A DNA stretch of 59,714 nucleotides from Eubacterium sp. (GCA_017458975.1 JAFSZK010000089.1:1-59714); one strand, 5' to 3'; positions 46,673 to 54,938 are shown, numbered from the stretch's first letter. Notes: a model not told the origin generated them from the sequence alone. A program made the numbers and translations.

Positions 46673-48020
46673 AAAACTTTAAAAGGCTTCTTTTCTGAGC
46701 TTCCTCGAAGTCCTCTTCGCTTATTTCCTCATATTCAAAGAGGTCGTCGTCCGCAAGCTGAAGCTGGTCGGTTTCCATCCTCGACGTTGCTTCAATAAGA
46801 CCTAAAACAATGAAGAAAATCATCATTTCCTTAGCGCTCTGAAGCGTAAATTCAAACATTGAAATCGTTATAAAAGCTATAAACGAAGCCGTATAAACAA
46901 CCGCGTAGGGACGGTATCTTTCCTCTTTGAGAGTATAGAGTCGCACAAGCTTGTGAATAATCGTTCTGATTATCAAAACAAGGAAAACAAATCCGATGAC
47001 TCCGCCCTCAACAATAACCTGAAGGAATAAATTGTGAGTGTGCGAGCGGTCAAGTCCGTATTCGTCCCTCAGTATTGTATGAATATTATCCGTACCCGCG
47101 CCGAGTCCGTAAATCGGGTTGTGAATAAACATCTTTATACTGTATTTCCATATATCAAGACGGTTGTTATTTGACGAAAGATAATCGACGTTTGAGTTCT
47201 GATATCTCAGCGACAGCGCAATCGGAATAGCTATTGCCAAAACGATTACAAACGGGAAAAGCTTTTTAAAAATCCGTTTATTGCTGATGAGCATCATAAT
47301 TATTGAAAGCGCAACCGCTATATAAGCTCCTCTTGAGAAGGTGCAAATTACTCCGCCTATTGAAAAAACGAGACATACGCGGCTTATTTTTCGGCTTGCG
47401 GAGTGTCTGAAATATACCGAGCCGTAAGCGCAAAACGGAATTGAAATAACAAGATAGGTTGCAAGAATAAGCGGATTATCAAATGTAGCCGAAGCTCTTG
47501 AAGCATACTGCTTATTAATAATTTCAACCGGTATTAATTCAAAAACCTTTCCGTTAAAGCCGTAGAACAGCGGGTTAGGAATAATTGGTAAAAATTCATA
47601 TTTACGGTGTAAATTAAAGGAAACTATCTCAGCTATCGCAATAAGTCCGATAACTCCGGCGGAGATATTTATTGCGGTGATTGCCATTTTAAGCTTATCC
47701 TTAGTGTTAACAACATTTGCTACCAAGATGTAAGTCAGCATACAGCCCATCCACAACAGGGCAACTAACACCGAGGATAAATGCGAGTCGCTCCAGATTG
47801 AAGAAACAAGCATATATACGGTATAGGTAAAAAAGACCTTTCCTATATCGCCGAGCTTTGCGTTACGCCCGGTTTTCTTAAAATGAACAATGAAATAGAT
47901 ATACAGAGCAAAAACAAACAGGGGAGCTATGTATTCGGGAAACAGCATTGAAAAGCCGAGGATAAACACAAGTCCCGAAAAAAGCTTACTGTCGGTTTTT
48001 GAACCGATAAGCTCTGACAT
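46671..48020 (-). CDS. O-antigen ligase/polymerase (Wzy_C) family membrane protein
   Basis: A 449-residue membrane protein with about ten to twelve hydrophobic segments and a large outside loop. SRASATFDNPLILATYLV and the family motif HTHNLFLQVIVEGGVIG (with YGLGAGTDNI before it) mark the Wzy/WaaL ligase superfamily, which polymerises or ligates surface polysaccharides from lipid carriers. An acidic cytoplasmic tail (DDDLFEYEEISEEDFEEA) follows. ATG 48018-48020 is chosen because AAGGAAGTG lies before it; the longer frame to 48134 would cross the promoter. It is oriented against its neighbours, inside the otherwise conserved sporulation cluster. Confidence 0.85.
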   Translation of the reverse strand: MSELIGSKTDSKLFSGLVFILGFSMLFPEYIAPLFVFALYIYFIVHFKKTGRNAKLGDIGKVFFTYTVYMLVSSIWSDSHLSSVLVALLWMGCMLTYILVANVVNTKDKLKMAITAINISAGVIGLIAIAEIVSFNLHRKYEFLPIIPNPLFYGFNGKVFELIPVEIINKQYASRASATFDNPLILATYLVISIPFCAYGSVYFRHSASRKISRVCLVFSIGGVICTFSRGAYIAVALSIIMMLISNKRIFKKLFPFVIVLAIAIPIALSLRYQNSNVDYLSSNNNRLDIWKYSIKMFIHNPIYGLGAGTDNIHTILRDEYGLDRSHTHNLFLQVIVEGGVIGFVFLVLIIRTIIHKLVRLYTLKEERYRPYAVVYTASFIAFITISMFEFTLQSAKEMMIFFIVLGLIEATSRMETDQLQLADDDLFEYEEISEEDFEEAQKRSLLKF

Positions 48021-48054
48021 TGCTTCACTTCCTTGATAGATTAATTCAATTTTG

Positions 48055-48083
48055 ATAATATCACAATTCCACGATTTATGCAA
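48055..48083 (-). promoter_or_regulatory. SigA promoter for the ligase-like gene
   Basis: Minus-strand TTGCAT (48078-48083), 17-base spacer, TATTAT (48055-48060), about 35 bases before the start. Confidence 0.72.
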
Positions 48084-48128
48084 GATTTTTGTTTTTTGCA
48101 AAAAATTGTAAATTACTAAAAATATTTG

Positions 48129-48157
48129 TTGCATTATTTAAACTAATATAGTATAAT
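48129..48157 (+). promoter_or_regulatory. SigA promoter for the twin peptidyl-prolyl isomerase genes
   Basis: TTGCAT (48129-48134), 17-base spacer, TATAAT (48152-48157), 40 bases before the start. Confidence 0.8.
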
Positions 48158-48197
48158 CTTAAATTGTTATATAATAATTTATAAGGAGTTCAAGGCT

Positions 48198-50027
48198 ATG
48201 AGTGATAAACTTAATGAAAACTTGAATGAAAACGAGGCTCTTTTAAATGAAGAAAAAGCCTCTGAGGAGCAGGGCTATAATCCCGACGAAGTTAAGCTTG
48301 AAGAAAACGACAACTGGGAATTTGAGGCTACTGCGCATACCCTTGAGGATACATTAATCGAAAACGACGAAATTGAAATAGAGCTTCCCAAGGAAAAGCC
48401 TTCCGATGAAACAAGGCAGAGACCCAAAGCCGAAAATAAGGAAAAAAAGGAAACCCAAAGCAAGCCTAAAAAGGACAGCAGGAATTCAATGCTTTTCATT
48501 TCCGTATCAATCCTTATGATTTTAATGGCTGGCGTTCTCGGATTTTTCGGATTCCGTTATTACAATAACGCAAATCTCGATGAAACGATGAACCCCGGTA
48601 ACGTTGCTCTTACGGTTGACGGTACTAAAATCTCTGTAGGTCTTTATAACTACTATTACAACTCTGTTGTTGATACCTATATTCAAAATGCGGAAAACGT
48701 AGGTCTTGATACAACCAAGTCATATAAAACCCAAAAGACCAAGGATGAAAACGGTAAGACAACTACCTGGTCCGCTCGCTTCAAGGATGAAACGCTTTTC
48801 CAGCTTCAACAGCTTATAGCATACTATAACTCAGGCGTTGAAAACGGTATGGAGCTTACGAAGAATCAGGAAAAAGAGATTAAGGAAACGATAAGCTCAA
48901 TTAAGAAGCAGGCTAAAGAGCAGGAAATGACCGTGGACGAGTATATAAGCACCAACTACGGTAACTACTGCGGACTTGCAACTATTAAGAAAATGCTTAA
49001 TTATAATTATATGGCAAGTCTTTATCTTCAGAAATATAACGTAGAGACAAAACCTGCCAAGAAGCAGCTTGATAAATACCTTGATGAGCATAAGAACGAT
49101 TATCTTAATACTAAAATCAGCTTGCTTTTCTTCCAGTATGACGATAATAATAAGGACGCTCAGCTTAAGCTTGCTCAGGAAACTGCCGCAAAGGTTAAGA
49201 CCGCTGACGATATGAAAAAGCTTATTCCTAAGGTATATAAGGAATTAATTAACCAATATGTTCAAAGCGGACAGGCAACCGAAGAAGCTATTATCTCAAA
49301 GCTTGAAGAGGAAATAACAACCGACGTTCCGAGAAGCAATACCTTTTTAACCGACGAAGCTAATAAATGGCTCGGTGACGATACCGTAAAGGTTGGCTCC
49401 GTTAAACTCTTTAATGACGAAAAACAGAAGATTGCTTATATTCTTATTAAAGAGAGCGAGCCGAAATTTGACGAGTCAATGGTATACTCCGTTAGACATA
49501 TCCTTATCCAGCCCGAAAAAGAAACCGACGATGCAACGGGACAGCAAAAGGAAGCAACTCCCGAAGCATGGAAGAAGGCCGATGAAAAGGCAAAGAAGGT
49601 TCTTAACGAATATAAAAAGGGTGAAAAGAACGAGTACGCTTTTGCATTGCTTGCAGAAAAGTATTCCGAGGACCCGGGCTCCGTTTCGGACCAGGGCGGA
49701 AACTTCGGCGGACTTTACGAAAATGTTCCTCAAGGTCAGATGGTTAAGGAATTTGAAGGCTGGTCAACCGATAAGAACAGAAAGTACGGAGACATTGATA
49801 TTATTAAAACCGATTACGGTTATCACATTATGTACTTCATCTCTAACGAGCCGAAGTATCTTGCCGAGGCTAAGAAAAACTTTGTTGCAACCGAAATGAC
49901 GGACAGCTTCATTAAGAAATATGAGGTCAGAGAGCATAAACACGCAATGAAGAATACAACCGAGGCAAAGCCGGATAAGAATAACGGCGCTACCGCAATC
50001 AGCGGTCAGGGCACAGGTAACGAATAA
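48198..50027 (+). CDS. Membrane-anchored parvulin-type peptidyl-prolyl isomerase (first copy)
   Basis: A 609-residue foldase. An acidic cytoplasmic N-terminus (about 1-95) is followed by one membrane helix (about 97-118), a SurA/PrsA-like N-terminal region and a parvulin domain (about 425-560) with SVRHILIQPEKE, LAEKYSEDPGS, GGNFGGLYENVPQGQMVKEF and TDYGYHIMYF. It would help fold exported proteins outside the membrane. It differs from PrsA in having no lipobox and a long cytoplasmic head. AAGGAG precedes the ATG. The next gene is a diverged copy 27 bases away. Confidence 0.88.
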   Translation: MSDKLNENLNENEALLNEEKASEEQGYNPDEVKLEENDNWEFEATAHTLEDTLIENDEIEIELPKEKPSDETRQRPKAENKEKKETQSKPKKDSRNSMLFISVSILMILMAGVLGFFGFRYYNNANLDETMNPGNVALTVDGTKISVGLYNYYYNSVVDTYIQNAENVGLDTTKSYKTQKTKDENGKTTTWSARFKDETLFQLQQLIAYYNSGVENGMELTKNQEKEIKETISSIKKQAKEQEMTVDEYISTNYGNYCGLATIKKMLNYNYMASLYLQKYNVETKPAKKQLDKYLDEHKNDYLNTKISLLFFQYDDNNKDAQLKLAQETAAKVKTADDMKKLIPKVYKELINQYVQSGQATEEAIISKLEEEITTDVPRSNTFLTDEANKWLGDDTVKVGSVKLFNDEKQKIAYILIKESEPKFDESMVYSVRHILIQPEKETDDATGQQKEATPEAWKKADEKAKKVLNEYKKGEKNEYAFALLAEKYSEDPGSVSDQGGNFGGLYENVPQGQMVKEFEGWSTDKNRKYGDIDIIKTDYGYHIMYFISNEPKYLAEAKKNFVATEMTDSFIKKYEVREHKHAMKNTTEAKPDKNNGATAISGQGTGNE

Positions 50028-50054
50028 TAAAAATACATTAAAGGAATGAGAACT

Positions 50055-51896
50055 ATGGCTAAGGAAAAAGATAACGAAAAGGAAACAAAGCTTTCAAGAC
50101 TTGACGCAAAGCGCGAACAGGCTGAAGCTAAAAAAGAAGAAATAGTTAAACAAATCGAGGAAATTAAATCTAAGATTTCCGAGGAAACCGACGAAAAGGA
50201 AAAAGCAAAGCTCCGTAAACAAAGGGACGAGCTTATTGAACAGAAGGAAGCGTTTGTTATTACCGACGAAAAGGTAAAGATTCCGCTTGCAAAGGGTACA
50301 AAAACCGCTATTAAATCCTGTATTGCAATTGTTCTTGTAGTTGCTCTTCTTGTAACATATGTTGCAACGGGCTGGGCGAAGCACGGCTTTATCAGTACTC
50401 TCGGCTGGCCTCAGAAGGCGTTTACCGGTCTTGTACTTACCGATGCTGACGGCGAAAAGCACGGTATTAAGGTTTCAACCTATAACTATTACTTTGCTAA
50501 TTTCTATAATCAGCAGCAGCAACAGCAGCAGTATATGTCACAGCTCGGCGGCTTAGGCGGTGAAAGCGGAAGCTCGGATGTTGACTTTGAAAAGGCATTT
50601 AAAGAGCAGACCTATACCGACCCCGATTCAAAGGAAAAGATGACCTGGTCGCAGCACGCTGAAAATGAGGTTATTGATAATATCAAGAGCGTATATACCT
50701 ACTATTATGCGGCTGTTAAGAAGAATAACGGCAAAGAGCCCGAGATTAAGGATGACCAGAAAAAAGAGCTTAAGGATACTCTTAAGGAGTATAAGGATGA
50801 AGCTAAGAAGTACGGTTATACCTTAAGCGCTTATCTTGAAGCTGCTCTAGGTCACGGCGTTGACGAAGCCACCTTCAGACACGAAGCAACCGTTTCCTAT
50901 ATTTCTCAGAATTATAAAGATGATTATCAGGATGAGCTTGCTGCAAAGGCATATAAGGACGCTGATTATCAGAAGTACTTAAAAGAGCATAAGGACGAGC
51001 TTGTAAGCGTAGATGTTAAGTACTTTGAGTGCTCAAATGAAGACGAAGCAAAGGCAATGGTTAAAGCTCTTAAGGACGACGGCTCTAACTTTGCTGCTCT
51101 CGCTTCAAAGTATTCCGAAACCGCTTATGAGAAAAAGGCTAATAAGGACGCTGTTGAAACAACATATAAAAGTGCAACAAGAGCTATGTTCCAGGGCGTC
51201 GGCGCCGCTATCGGTACTGCCGATGAGCACGAGCACGAGGACGGCGAAAAAGAGCAAGAAGAAAAGTATTCGGGTCTTGACTGGCTCTATTCAAAAGACA
51301 GAAAAGCAGGCGACAAGAAGGCTTATTCAACCTCAGTAGTATATGTATTAAAGCCTGTATACCTTTCGGATATTAAAACCGTAAACGTACGCCATATCCT
51401 TATCAAGCTTAAGGATGAATCCAAGAAAGAGGATGAGGAGGAAGCAGGCGATATCTCTGCTGAGGATGCAACCGACGCTCAGTGGGATGCAGCAAAAAAA
51501 GGCGCTGAAAAGGTATTAAAAGAGTTCAAGAGCAATAAGGAAAGCGAAGAGGCTTTCGGTGAGCTTGCTAAGAAGTATTCCGACGACAGCAACGCTTCAG
51601 ACGGCGGACTCTATGAGAATATTACTCCCAACCAGATGGTACCGACCTTTAACGCATGGTGCTTCGATTCCGCAAGAAAAGCGGGCGATACGGCTATAGT
51701 TAAAACTGAGTACGGTTATCACGTTATGTACTTTGTAAGCGCAGGCAAAATAGAAGCATGGAAGTATACCGCTCAGCAGGCTCTTGCTTCCGAGGATGGC
51801 GAAAAGACCGTTGATAAGTTTGAGAAATCAATCAAAATCAAGAAGTCTTGGCCGGGCTCCTGCTACTTTGAGGTAGATACAGATATTTCTAACTAA
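50055..51896 (+). CDS. Membrane-anchored parvulin-type peptidyl-prolyl isomerase (second copy)
   Basis: A 613-residue paralogue of the preceding gene: a charged coiled-coil N-terminus (about 1-75), one membrane helix (about 86-108), a helical chaperone region, a degenerate parvulin-like part (VDVKYFECSNEDEAKAM) and a canonical parvulin domain (about 455-575) with NVRHILIKLKDE, LAKKYSDDSNASDGGLYE and TEYGYHVMYFVS. Seven consecutive Gln (50511-50531, a CAG/CAA run) lie near residue 155. AAAGGA at 50039-50044 supports ATG 50055 over ATG 50046. No lipobox. Exported substrates are unknown. Confidence 0.87.
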   Translation: MAKEKDNEKETKLSRLDAKREQAEAKKEEIVKQIEEIKSKISEETDEKEKAKLRKQRDELIEQKEAFVITDEKVKIPLAKGTKTAIKSCIAIVLVVALLVTYVATGWAKHGFISTLGWPQKAFTGLVLTDADGEKHGIKVSTYNYYFANFYNQQQQQQQYMSQLGGLGGESGSSDVDFEKAFKEQTYTDPDSKEKMTWSQHAENEVIDNIKSVYTYYYAAVKKNNGKEPEIKDDQKKELKDTLKEYKDEAKKYGYTLSAYLEAALGHGVDEATFRHEATVSYISQNYKDDYQDELAAKAYKDADYQKYLKEHKDELVSVDVKYFECSNEDEAKAMVKALKDDGSNFAALASKYSETAYEKKANKDAVETTYKSATRAMFQGVGAAIGTADEHEHEDGEKEQEEKYSGLDWLYSKDRKAGDKKAYSTSVVYVLKPVYLSDIKTVNVRHILIKLKDESKKEDEEEAGDISAEDATDAQWDAAKKGAEKVLKEFKSNKESEEAFGELAKKYSDDSNASDGGLYENITPNQMVPTFNAWCFDSARKAGDTAIVKTEYGYHVMYFVSAGKIEAWKYTAQQALASEDGEKTVDKFEKSIKIKKSWPGSCYFEVDTDISN

Positions 51897-51898
51897 AT

Positions 51899-52129
51899 AT
51901 GGCAGTATCAAAAATTAAAGAGGTTGAACAGCTTAAAAAAGAAAACGCACGCCTTAAGGCGGCGCTGAGCGAAGCGGAGTTTCAGTGTCAGCGGCTTGAG
52001 ATTGTTAATTCTAATCTTGAAATCCAGCTTGAAGAATCAAACCGCGAGCTCGAAAAAAATATTGAGGTCCTTCAGGGACTTAAAAAGGATATCGACTCTA
52101 TAGTTAATTCCATTAATGCAAATAAATGA
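51899..52129 (+). CDS. Short coiled-coil protein, unknown function
   Basis: A 76-residue protein with heptad repeats along its length (EQLKKENARLKAALSEAE, NSNLEIQLEESNRELEKN), predicted to be one long coiled coil and probably a dimer. The ATG lies 2 bases after the stop of the isomerase gene and lacks a clear ribosome binding site, so translation probably relies on coupling. No family is recognised. It is the last gene before a terminator that adjoins yabP. Confidence 0.62.
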   Translation: MAVSKIKEVEQLKKENARLKAALSEAEFQCQRLEIVNSNLEIQLEESNRELEKNIEVLQGLKKDIDSIVNSINANK

Positions 52130-52138
52130 ATAATTACT

Positions 52139-52173
52139 CCCGATAGTGAATACTCATTATCGGGGGTATTTTT
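52139..52173 (+). terminator. Terminator overlapping the yabP ribosome binding site
   Basis: An 11-bp hairpin (arms 52139-52149 and 52154-52164, one G-U pair, loop ATAC), then GGTATTTTT and directly the ATG of yabP. GGGGGT (52162-52167), the only Shine-Dalgarno-like sequence for yabP, is partly inside the right arm. Confidence 0.82.
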
Positions 52174-52449
52174 ATGACAGATAACGAAGAAATTAAAAAG
52201 CATAGCTTAAATCTTGAAAACAGAGAAAGACTTGATATGGACGGCATAATCGACGTAGAAGCGTTTAACGAGGAGGAGATAACGGCGAAGAGCAGCCTCG
52301 GTAATATAACCGTCAGGGGAGGAGGACTTCATATAGAGGTGCTTGAACTTGAAAGCGGTACGCTTACCTTAAGCGGAAAAATTGACGCCGTAATTTACAG
52401 CGCGTCAAGGGATAAAAAGGGTCTGTTCAAAAGGGCGTTTTTACAATAA
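52174..52449 (+). CDS. yabP: Sporulation protein YabP
   Basis: A 91-residue sporulation protein; in Bacillus YabP and YabQ are made in the mother cell and are needed for cortex formation. HSLNLENRERLDMDGIIDVEAFNEE, quoted here as HSLNLENRERLDMDGI, and TSLGNITVRGGGLHIEVLELE-type residues (SSLGNITVRGGGLHIEVL) are family signatures. It ends with KKGLFKRAFLQ. Its stop at 52447-52449 touches the possible first codon of yabQ. The start codon directly follows a terminator T-run, so expression must depend on read-through or an unseen promoter. Confidence 0.9.
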   Translation: MTDNEEIKKHSLNLENRERLDMDGIIDVEAFNEEEITAKSSLGNITVRGGGLHIEVLELESGTLTLSGKIDAVIYSASRDKKGLFKRAFLQ

Positions 52450-52466
52450 GCGTTGCTGCCTATGTT

Positions 52467-52808
52467 TTGCTCGGAATTGTATTCGGAATAATTTACGACT
52501 TTTTTGAAGGTATGACGGAACTGTATAAAAGTAATTGTCTGAGGTTTATCCTTGACGTGCTTATGACCCTTTTTTGCGGCTTTCTTTTTGAGTGCGTGCT
52601 CATTGCTTTTTCAGGCGGTACAATAAGGGGCATAAACCTTACTTTGTGCTTTTTCTCGTTTTTGTCATATTTTTTAATAATTCACCCGAAAACAGGAAAA
52701 GTTTTCCACTTTGTGTTCCGTCCTGTCGGGAAAATGTTAAATTTTCTCTCAAAAAAGTTAAAAAAAAGTAAAAAAAGTTGCAAAAAGGTATTGCATTTCA
52801 ATAAGTAA
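52467..52808 (+). CDS. yabQ: Sporulation protein YabQ (start uncertain)
   Basis: A membrane protein of about 113-120 residues with three to four hydrophobic segments (LLGIVFGIIYDFFEG, FILDVLMTLFCGFLFECVLIA, INLTLCFFSFLSYFLII; each shortened in places) and a Lys-rich tail. YabQ is required for spore cortex synthesis. TTG at 52467-52469 is the first standard start in this frame but has no ribosome binding site and cuts into the first membrane segment. The frame is open upstream, and ATA at 52446-52448 overlaps the yabP stop as ATAA. The tail is encoded by runs of 5 to 8 A. Confidence 0.78.
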   Translation: MLGIVFGIIYDFFEGMTELYKSNCLRFILDVLMTLFCGFLFECVLIAFSGGTIRGINLTLCFFSFLSYFLIIHPKTGKVFHFVFRPVGKMLNFLSKKLKKSKKSCKKVLHFNK

Positions 52809-52820
52809 GTATATTATAAT
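52791..52820 (+). promoter_or_regulatory. SigA promoter for the divIC-like gene
   Basis: TTGCAT (52791-52796), 18-base spacer, TATAAT (52815-52820), starting inside the end of yabQ and 36 bases before the start. Confidence 0.7.
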
Positions 52821-52855
52821 ATATAGTATACTGATGAGTAGGAAGTGCGTATATC

Positions 52856-53161
52856 TTGAAATCAAAGGTTAAGCAGATGAATAAAAAAGCATACATTAAG
52901 CTTGCAATTATTGCAGGCATTTGTCTGCTTGCAATATATTCGTCATTTTCTTTAATTAATAATGCTGCCGATATCAGCCGCCTTAAAGCGCAGTCGGTTA
53001 AATACGATAAAGAGTATGCTCAGCAGGTTGAAGATAATGATAAGATAAAAGCAATTCTTAACTCAAAGGATAAGGACGCCTATATTGAACAAAAGGCAAG
53101 AGAAAAGGGATATGTAAAAGAAGGCGAAATCGTATTCTACGATATATCCTCAACTAAATAA
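52856..53161 (+). CDS. divIC: Septum formation initiator, DivIC/FtsB family
   Basis: A 101-residue division protein: short cytoplasmic N-terminus, one membrane helix (about 12-33), a coiled coil (about 38-72) and a conserved end DAYIEQKAREKGYVKEGEIVF (quoted in part as IEQKAREKGYVKEGE). DivIC works with FtsL and DivIB at the septum. The start is TTG 52856 with AGGAAGTG 8 bases before it; ATG 52877 with AAGG is the alternative. It follows yabP and yabQ as in Bacillus, and has its own promoter, fitting a need in vegetative growth. Confidence 0.86.
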   Translation: MKSKVKQMNKKAYIKLAIIAGICLLAIYSSFSLINNAADISRLKAQSVKYDKEYAQQVEDNDKIKAILNSKDKDAYIEQKAREKGYVKEGEIVFYDISSTK

Positions 53162-53170
53162 AATTTCAAG

Positions 53171-53193
53171 AGGGCGTATGACGCCCTTTTTTT
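53171..53193 (+). terminator. Terminator after divIC, abutting the next gene
   Basis: AGGGCGT/ACGCCCT hairpin (loop ATG) and seven T. The ribosome binding site of the methyltransferase gene (GGAGA, 53196) begins 2 bases later. Confidence 0.88.
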
Positions 53194-53205
53194 ATGGAGA
53201 AAGAT

Positions 53206-54321
53206 ATGCATATGTTAATGGTTGCGCCCTGTCTACTCGGTGTTGAAGGACTTGTATCCGACGAGCTGAAAAATATGGGCGCCGAAAACGTAAAGGCTGA
53301 AAACGCAAGGGTGTTCTTTGAAGGTAATGAAGAAATACTTTTAAGGGCAAACCTCTGTTCGCGCTTTGCCGAAAGAATCCTTATTGTTCTTGACAGGTTT
53401 TTTGCCGAAACCTTTGAGGAGCTTTTTCAGGGTACAAAAGCTCTCCCGTGGAGCGAATATATAGGAAGCCTTGATACCTTTCCCGTTAAAGGCTTTTCGA
53501 TGAACAGCGCTCTTCACTCGGTACCCGACTGCCAGAAGATTATTAAAAAAGCAATAGTCGAATCGCTTGAAGAGGATTATAATATATCATGGTTTGAAGA
53601 AACGGGACCCGTTCATCAGGTTCAGTTTTCAATTATGAAGGACGAGGTAACTCTGATGCTTGATACCTCGGGCTCTTCGCTTCATAAAAGGGGCTACCGT
53701 CCTGCGGGAAACGATGCGCCTATAAGGGAAACCCTTGCTGCTGCAATGTGTTCTTTATCAAGGCTGCGCCATTATCACACTATGTATGACCCCTGTTGCG
53801 GAAGCGGTACGGTTCTTATTGAGGGCGCGCTGCTTGCGAATAATATTGCTCCCGGTCTGGGCAGAGGCTTTGAAATAGAGCGCTGGGGCTTTATTTCCCC
53901 GGAAACGGGCAAAAATGAAAGGGAGCGCGCAAGGGAGCTTGAAAAGAAGGACACTGATTTTATCGCCTTCGGAAGCGATATTGACCCGCGTGCTCTTGAG
54001 CTTACCGAAATGAATGCCCGAAGAGCCGGTGTAGAAGGCTTTATAAAAACCTCAATTGCGGACGTTACCCGCTTTAATCCTATAAGTGAAAAGGGAACCC
54101 TTGTAACAAATCCTCCTTACGGTGAAAGAATGCTCAGTATCAGAGAAGCGGAAAAGCTTTACCGCGCAATGGGCGAGCGTTTTATCGCTAAAAAAGGCTG
54201 GTCTTACGGAATTATATCTCCCGACGAGAATTTTGAAAAATGCTTCGGCAGAAAGGCGGACAAGCGCCGCAAACTCTATAACGGTATGATAAAGTGTAAT
54301 TATTATATGTATTTTAAATAA
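53206..54321 (+). CDS. THUMP-domain rRNA N2-guanine methyltransferase (RlmL/YpsC-like)
   Basis: A 371-residue SAM-dependent methyltransferase predicted to modify guanine in 23S rRNA. APCLLGVEGLVSDELKNMG and the following 60-165 region form a ferredoxin-like plus THUMP RNA-binding domain; YDPCCGSGTVLIEGALLANN binds SAM; the catalytic motif is TNPPYGERM (about residue 300). ATG 53206 is chosen because GGAGAAAG lies just before it; an ATG at 53194 sits directly on the terminator T-run. It is shorter than E. coli RlmL, which carries a second methyltransferase, and matches the one-domain YpsC type. Confidence 0.9.
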   Translation: MHMLMVAPCLLGVEGLVSDELKNMGAENVKAENARVFFEGNEEILLRANLCSRFAERILIVLDRFFAETFEELFQGTKALPWSEYIGSLDTFPVKGFSMNSALHSVPDCQKIIKKAIVESLEEDYNISWFEETGPVHQVQFSIMKDEVTLMLDTSGSSLHKRGYRPAGNDAPIRETLAAAMCSLSRLRHYHTMYDPCCGSGTVLIEGALLANNIAPGLGRGFEIERWGFISPETGKNERERARELEKKDTDFIAFGSDIDPRALELTEMNARRAGVEGFIKTSIADVTRFNPISEKGTLVTNPPYGERMLSIREAEKLYRAMGERFIAKKGWSYGIISPDENFEKCFGRKADKRRKLYNGMIKCNYYMYFK

Positions 54322-54330
54322 GAGGATACT

Positions 54331-54864
54331 ATGTTTAATAACAGAACTAAAAAACTTGAAACCGAAAGACTTGTTTTAAGAAAATTCAGAGTGACCGACT
54401 ATTTTTATATGAAAAAATGGTATCTTTCGCCCTATGTCTGCCGTTATTCTCAGGTTGCAACCCAAAAGACAAAGAAAGATTTGATTAAGTTTATACTCTC
54501 AAGAATTTACCGCTATATTAAAAATGATAATTTCTATTTCTGGTGTATGTCATTAGACGGCAAACCAATTGGATTTATCGGCTTTATCAATATGAAAAAA
54601 GAGAATTATTATTCCTTTTACTATACCGTGTCAGAAGAGTTTTCCTCAAAGGGATATACAACCGAAGGCGTTAAAAAGATTATTGAATATATGAAAGGCG
54701 AAGACGCCGAATACCTTTACGCCTCCTGTGACAGAGAGAACGTAGCCTCACAGAAGGTAATGGAAAAAAGCGGTCTTGAATTCTATTTTGACGTGCCCGG
54801 CGATTTCCATTATCCCGATGGCAGAATCGGCGACAGACTTGTTTACAGAACAAAAATGAAATAG
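54331..54864 (+). CDS. GNAT-family N-acetyltransferase
   Basis: A 177-residue acetyl-CoA-dependent acetyltransferase of the RimJ/RimL-like subgroup. LETERLVLRKFRVTDYFYMKKW is the family start (quoted as TERLVLRKFRVTDY), KPIGFIGFINM is strand 4, and SSKGYTTEGVKKIIEYM is the acetyl-CoA binding stretch, followed by SCDRENVASQKVMEKSGL. Substrate cannot be told: it may be a protein N-terminus, an antibiotic or a small amine. It starts 9 bases after the methyltransferase stop, probably co-transcribed. Confidence 0.9.
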   Translation: MFNNRTKKLETERLVLRKFRVTDYFYMKKWYLSPYVCRYSQVATQKTKKDLIKFILSRIYRYIKNDNFYFWCMSLDGKPIGFIGFINMKKENYYSFYYTVSEEFSSKGYTTEGVKKIIEYMKGEDAEYLYASCDRENVASQKVMEKSGLEFYFDVPGDFHYPDGRIGDRLVYRTKMK

Positions 54865-54879
54865 CGGTTTAAAATCTAC

Positions 54880-54912
54880 GCTCCCTGCACATAATAAGCA
54901 GGGAGCATTTTT
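54880..54912 (+). terminator. Terminator between the GNAT gene and sigG
   Basis: GCTCCCTGC/GCAGGGAGC perfect 9-bp hairpin (loop ACATAATAA), then ATTTTT. Confidence 0.92.
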
Positions 54913-54938
54913 GTACATAAAAACAGAGGAATGATTAT

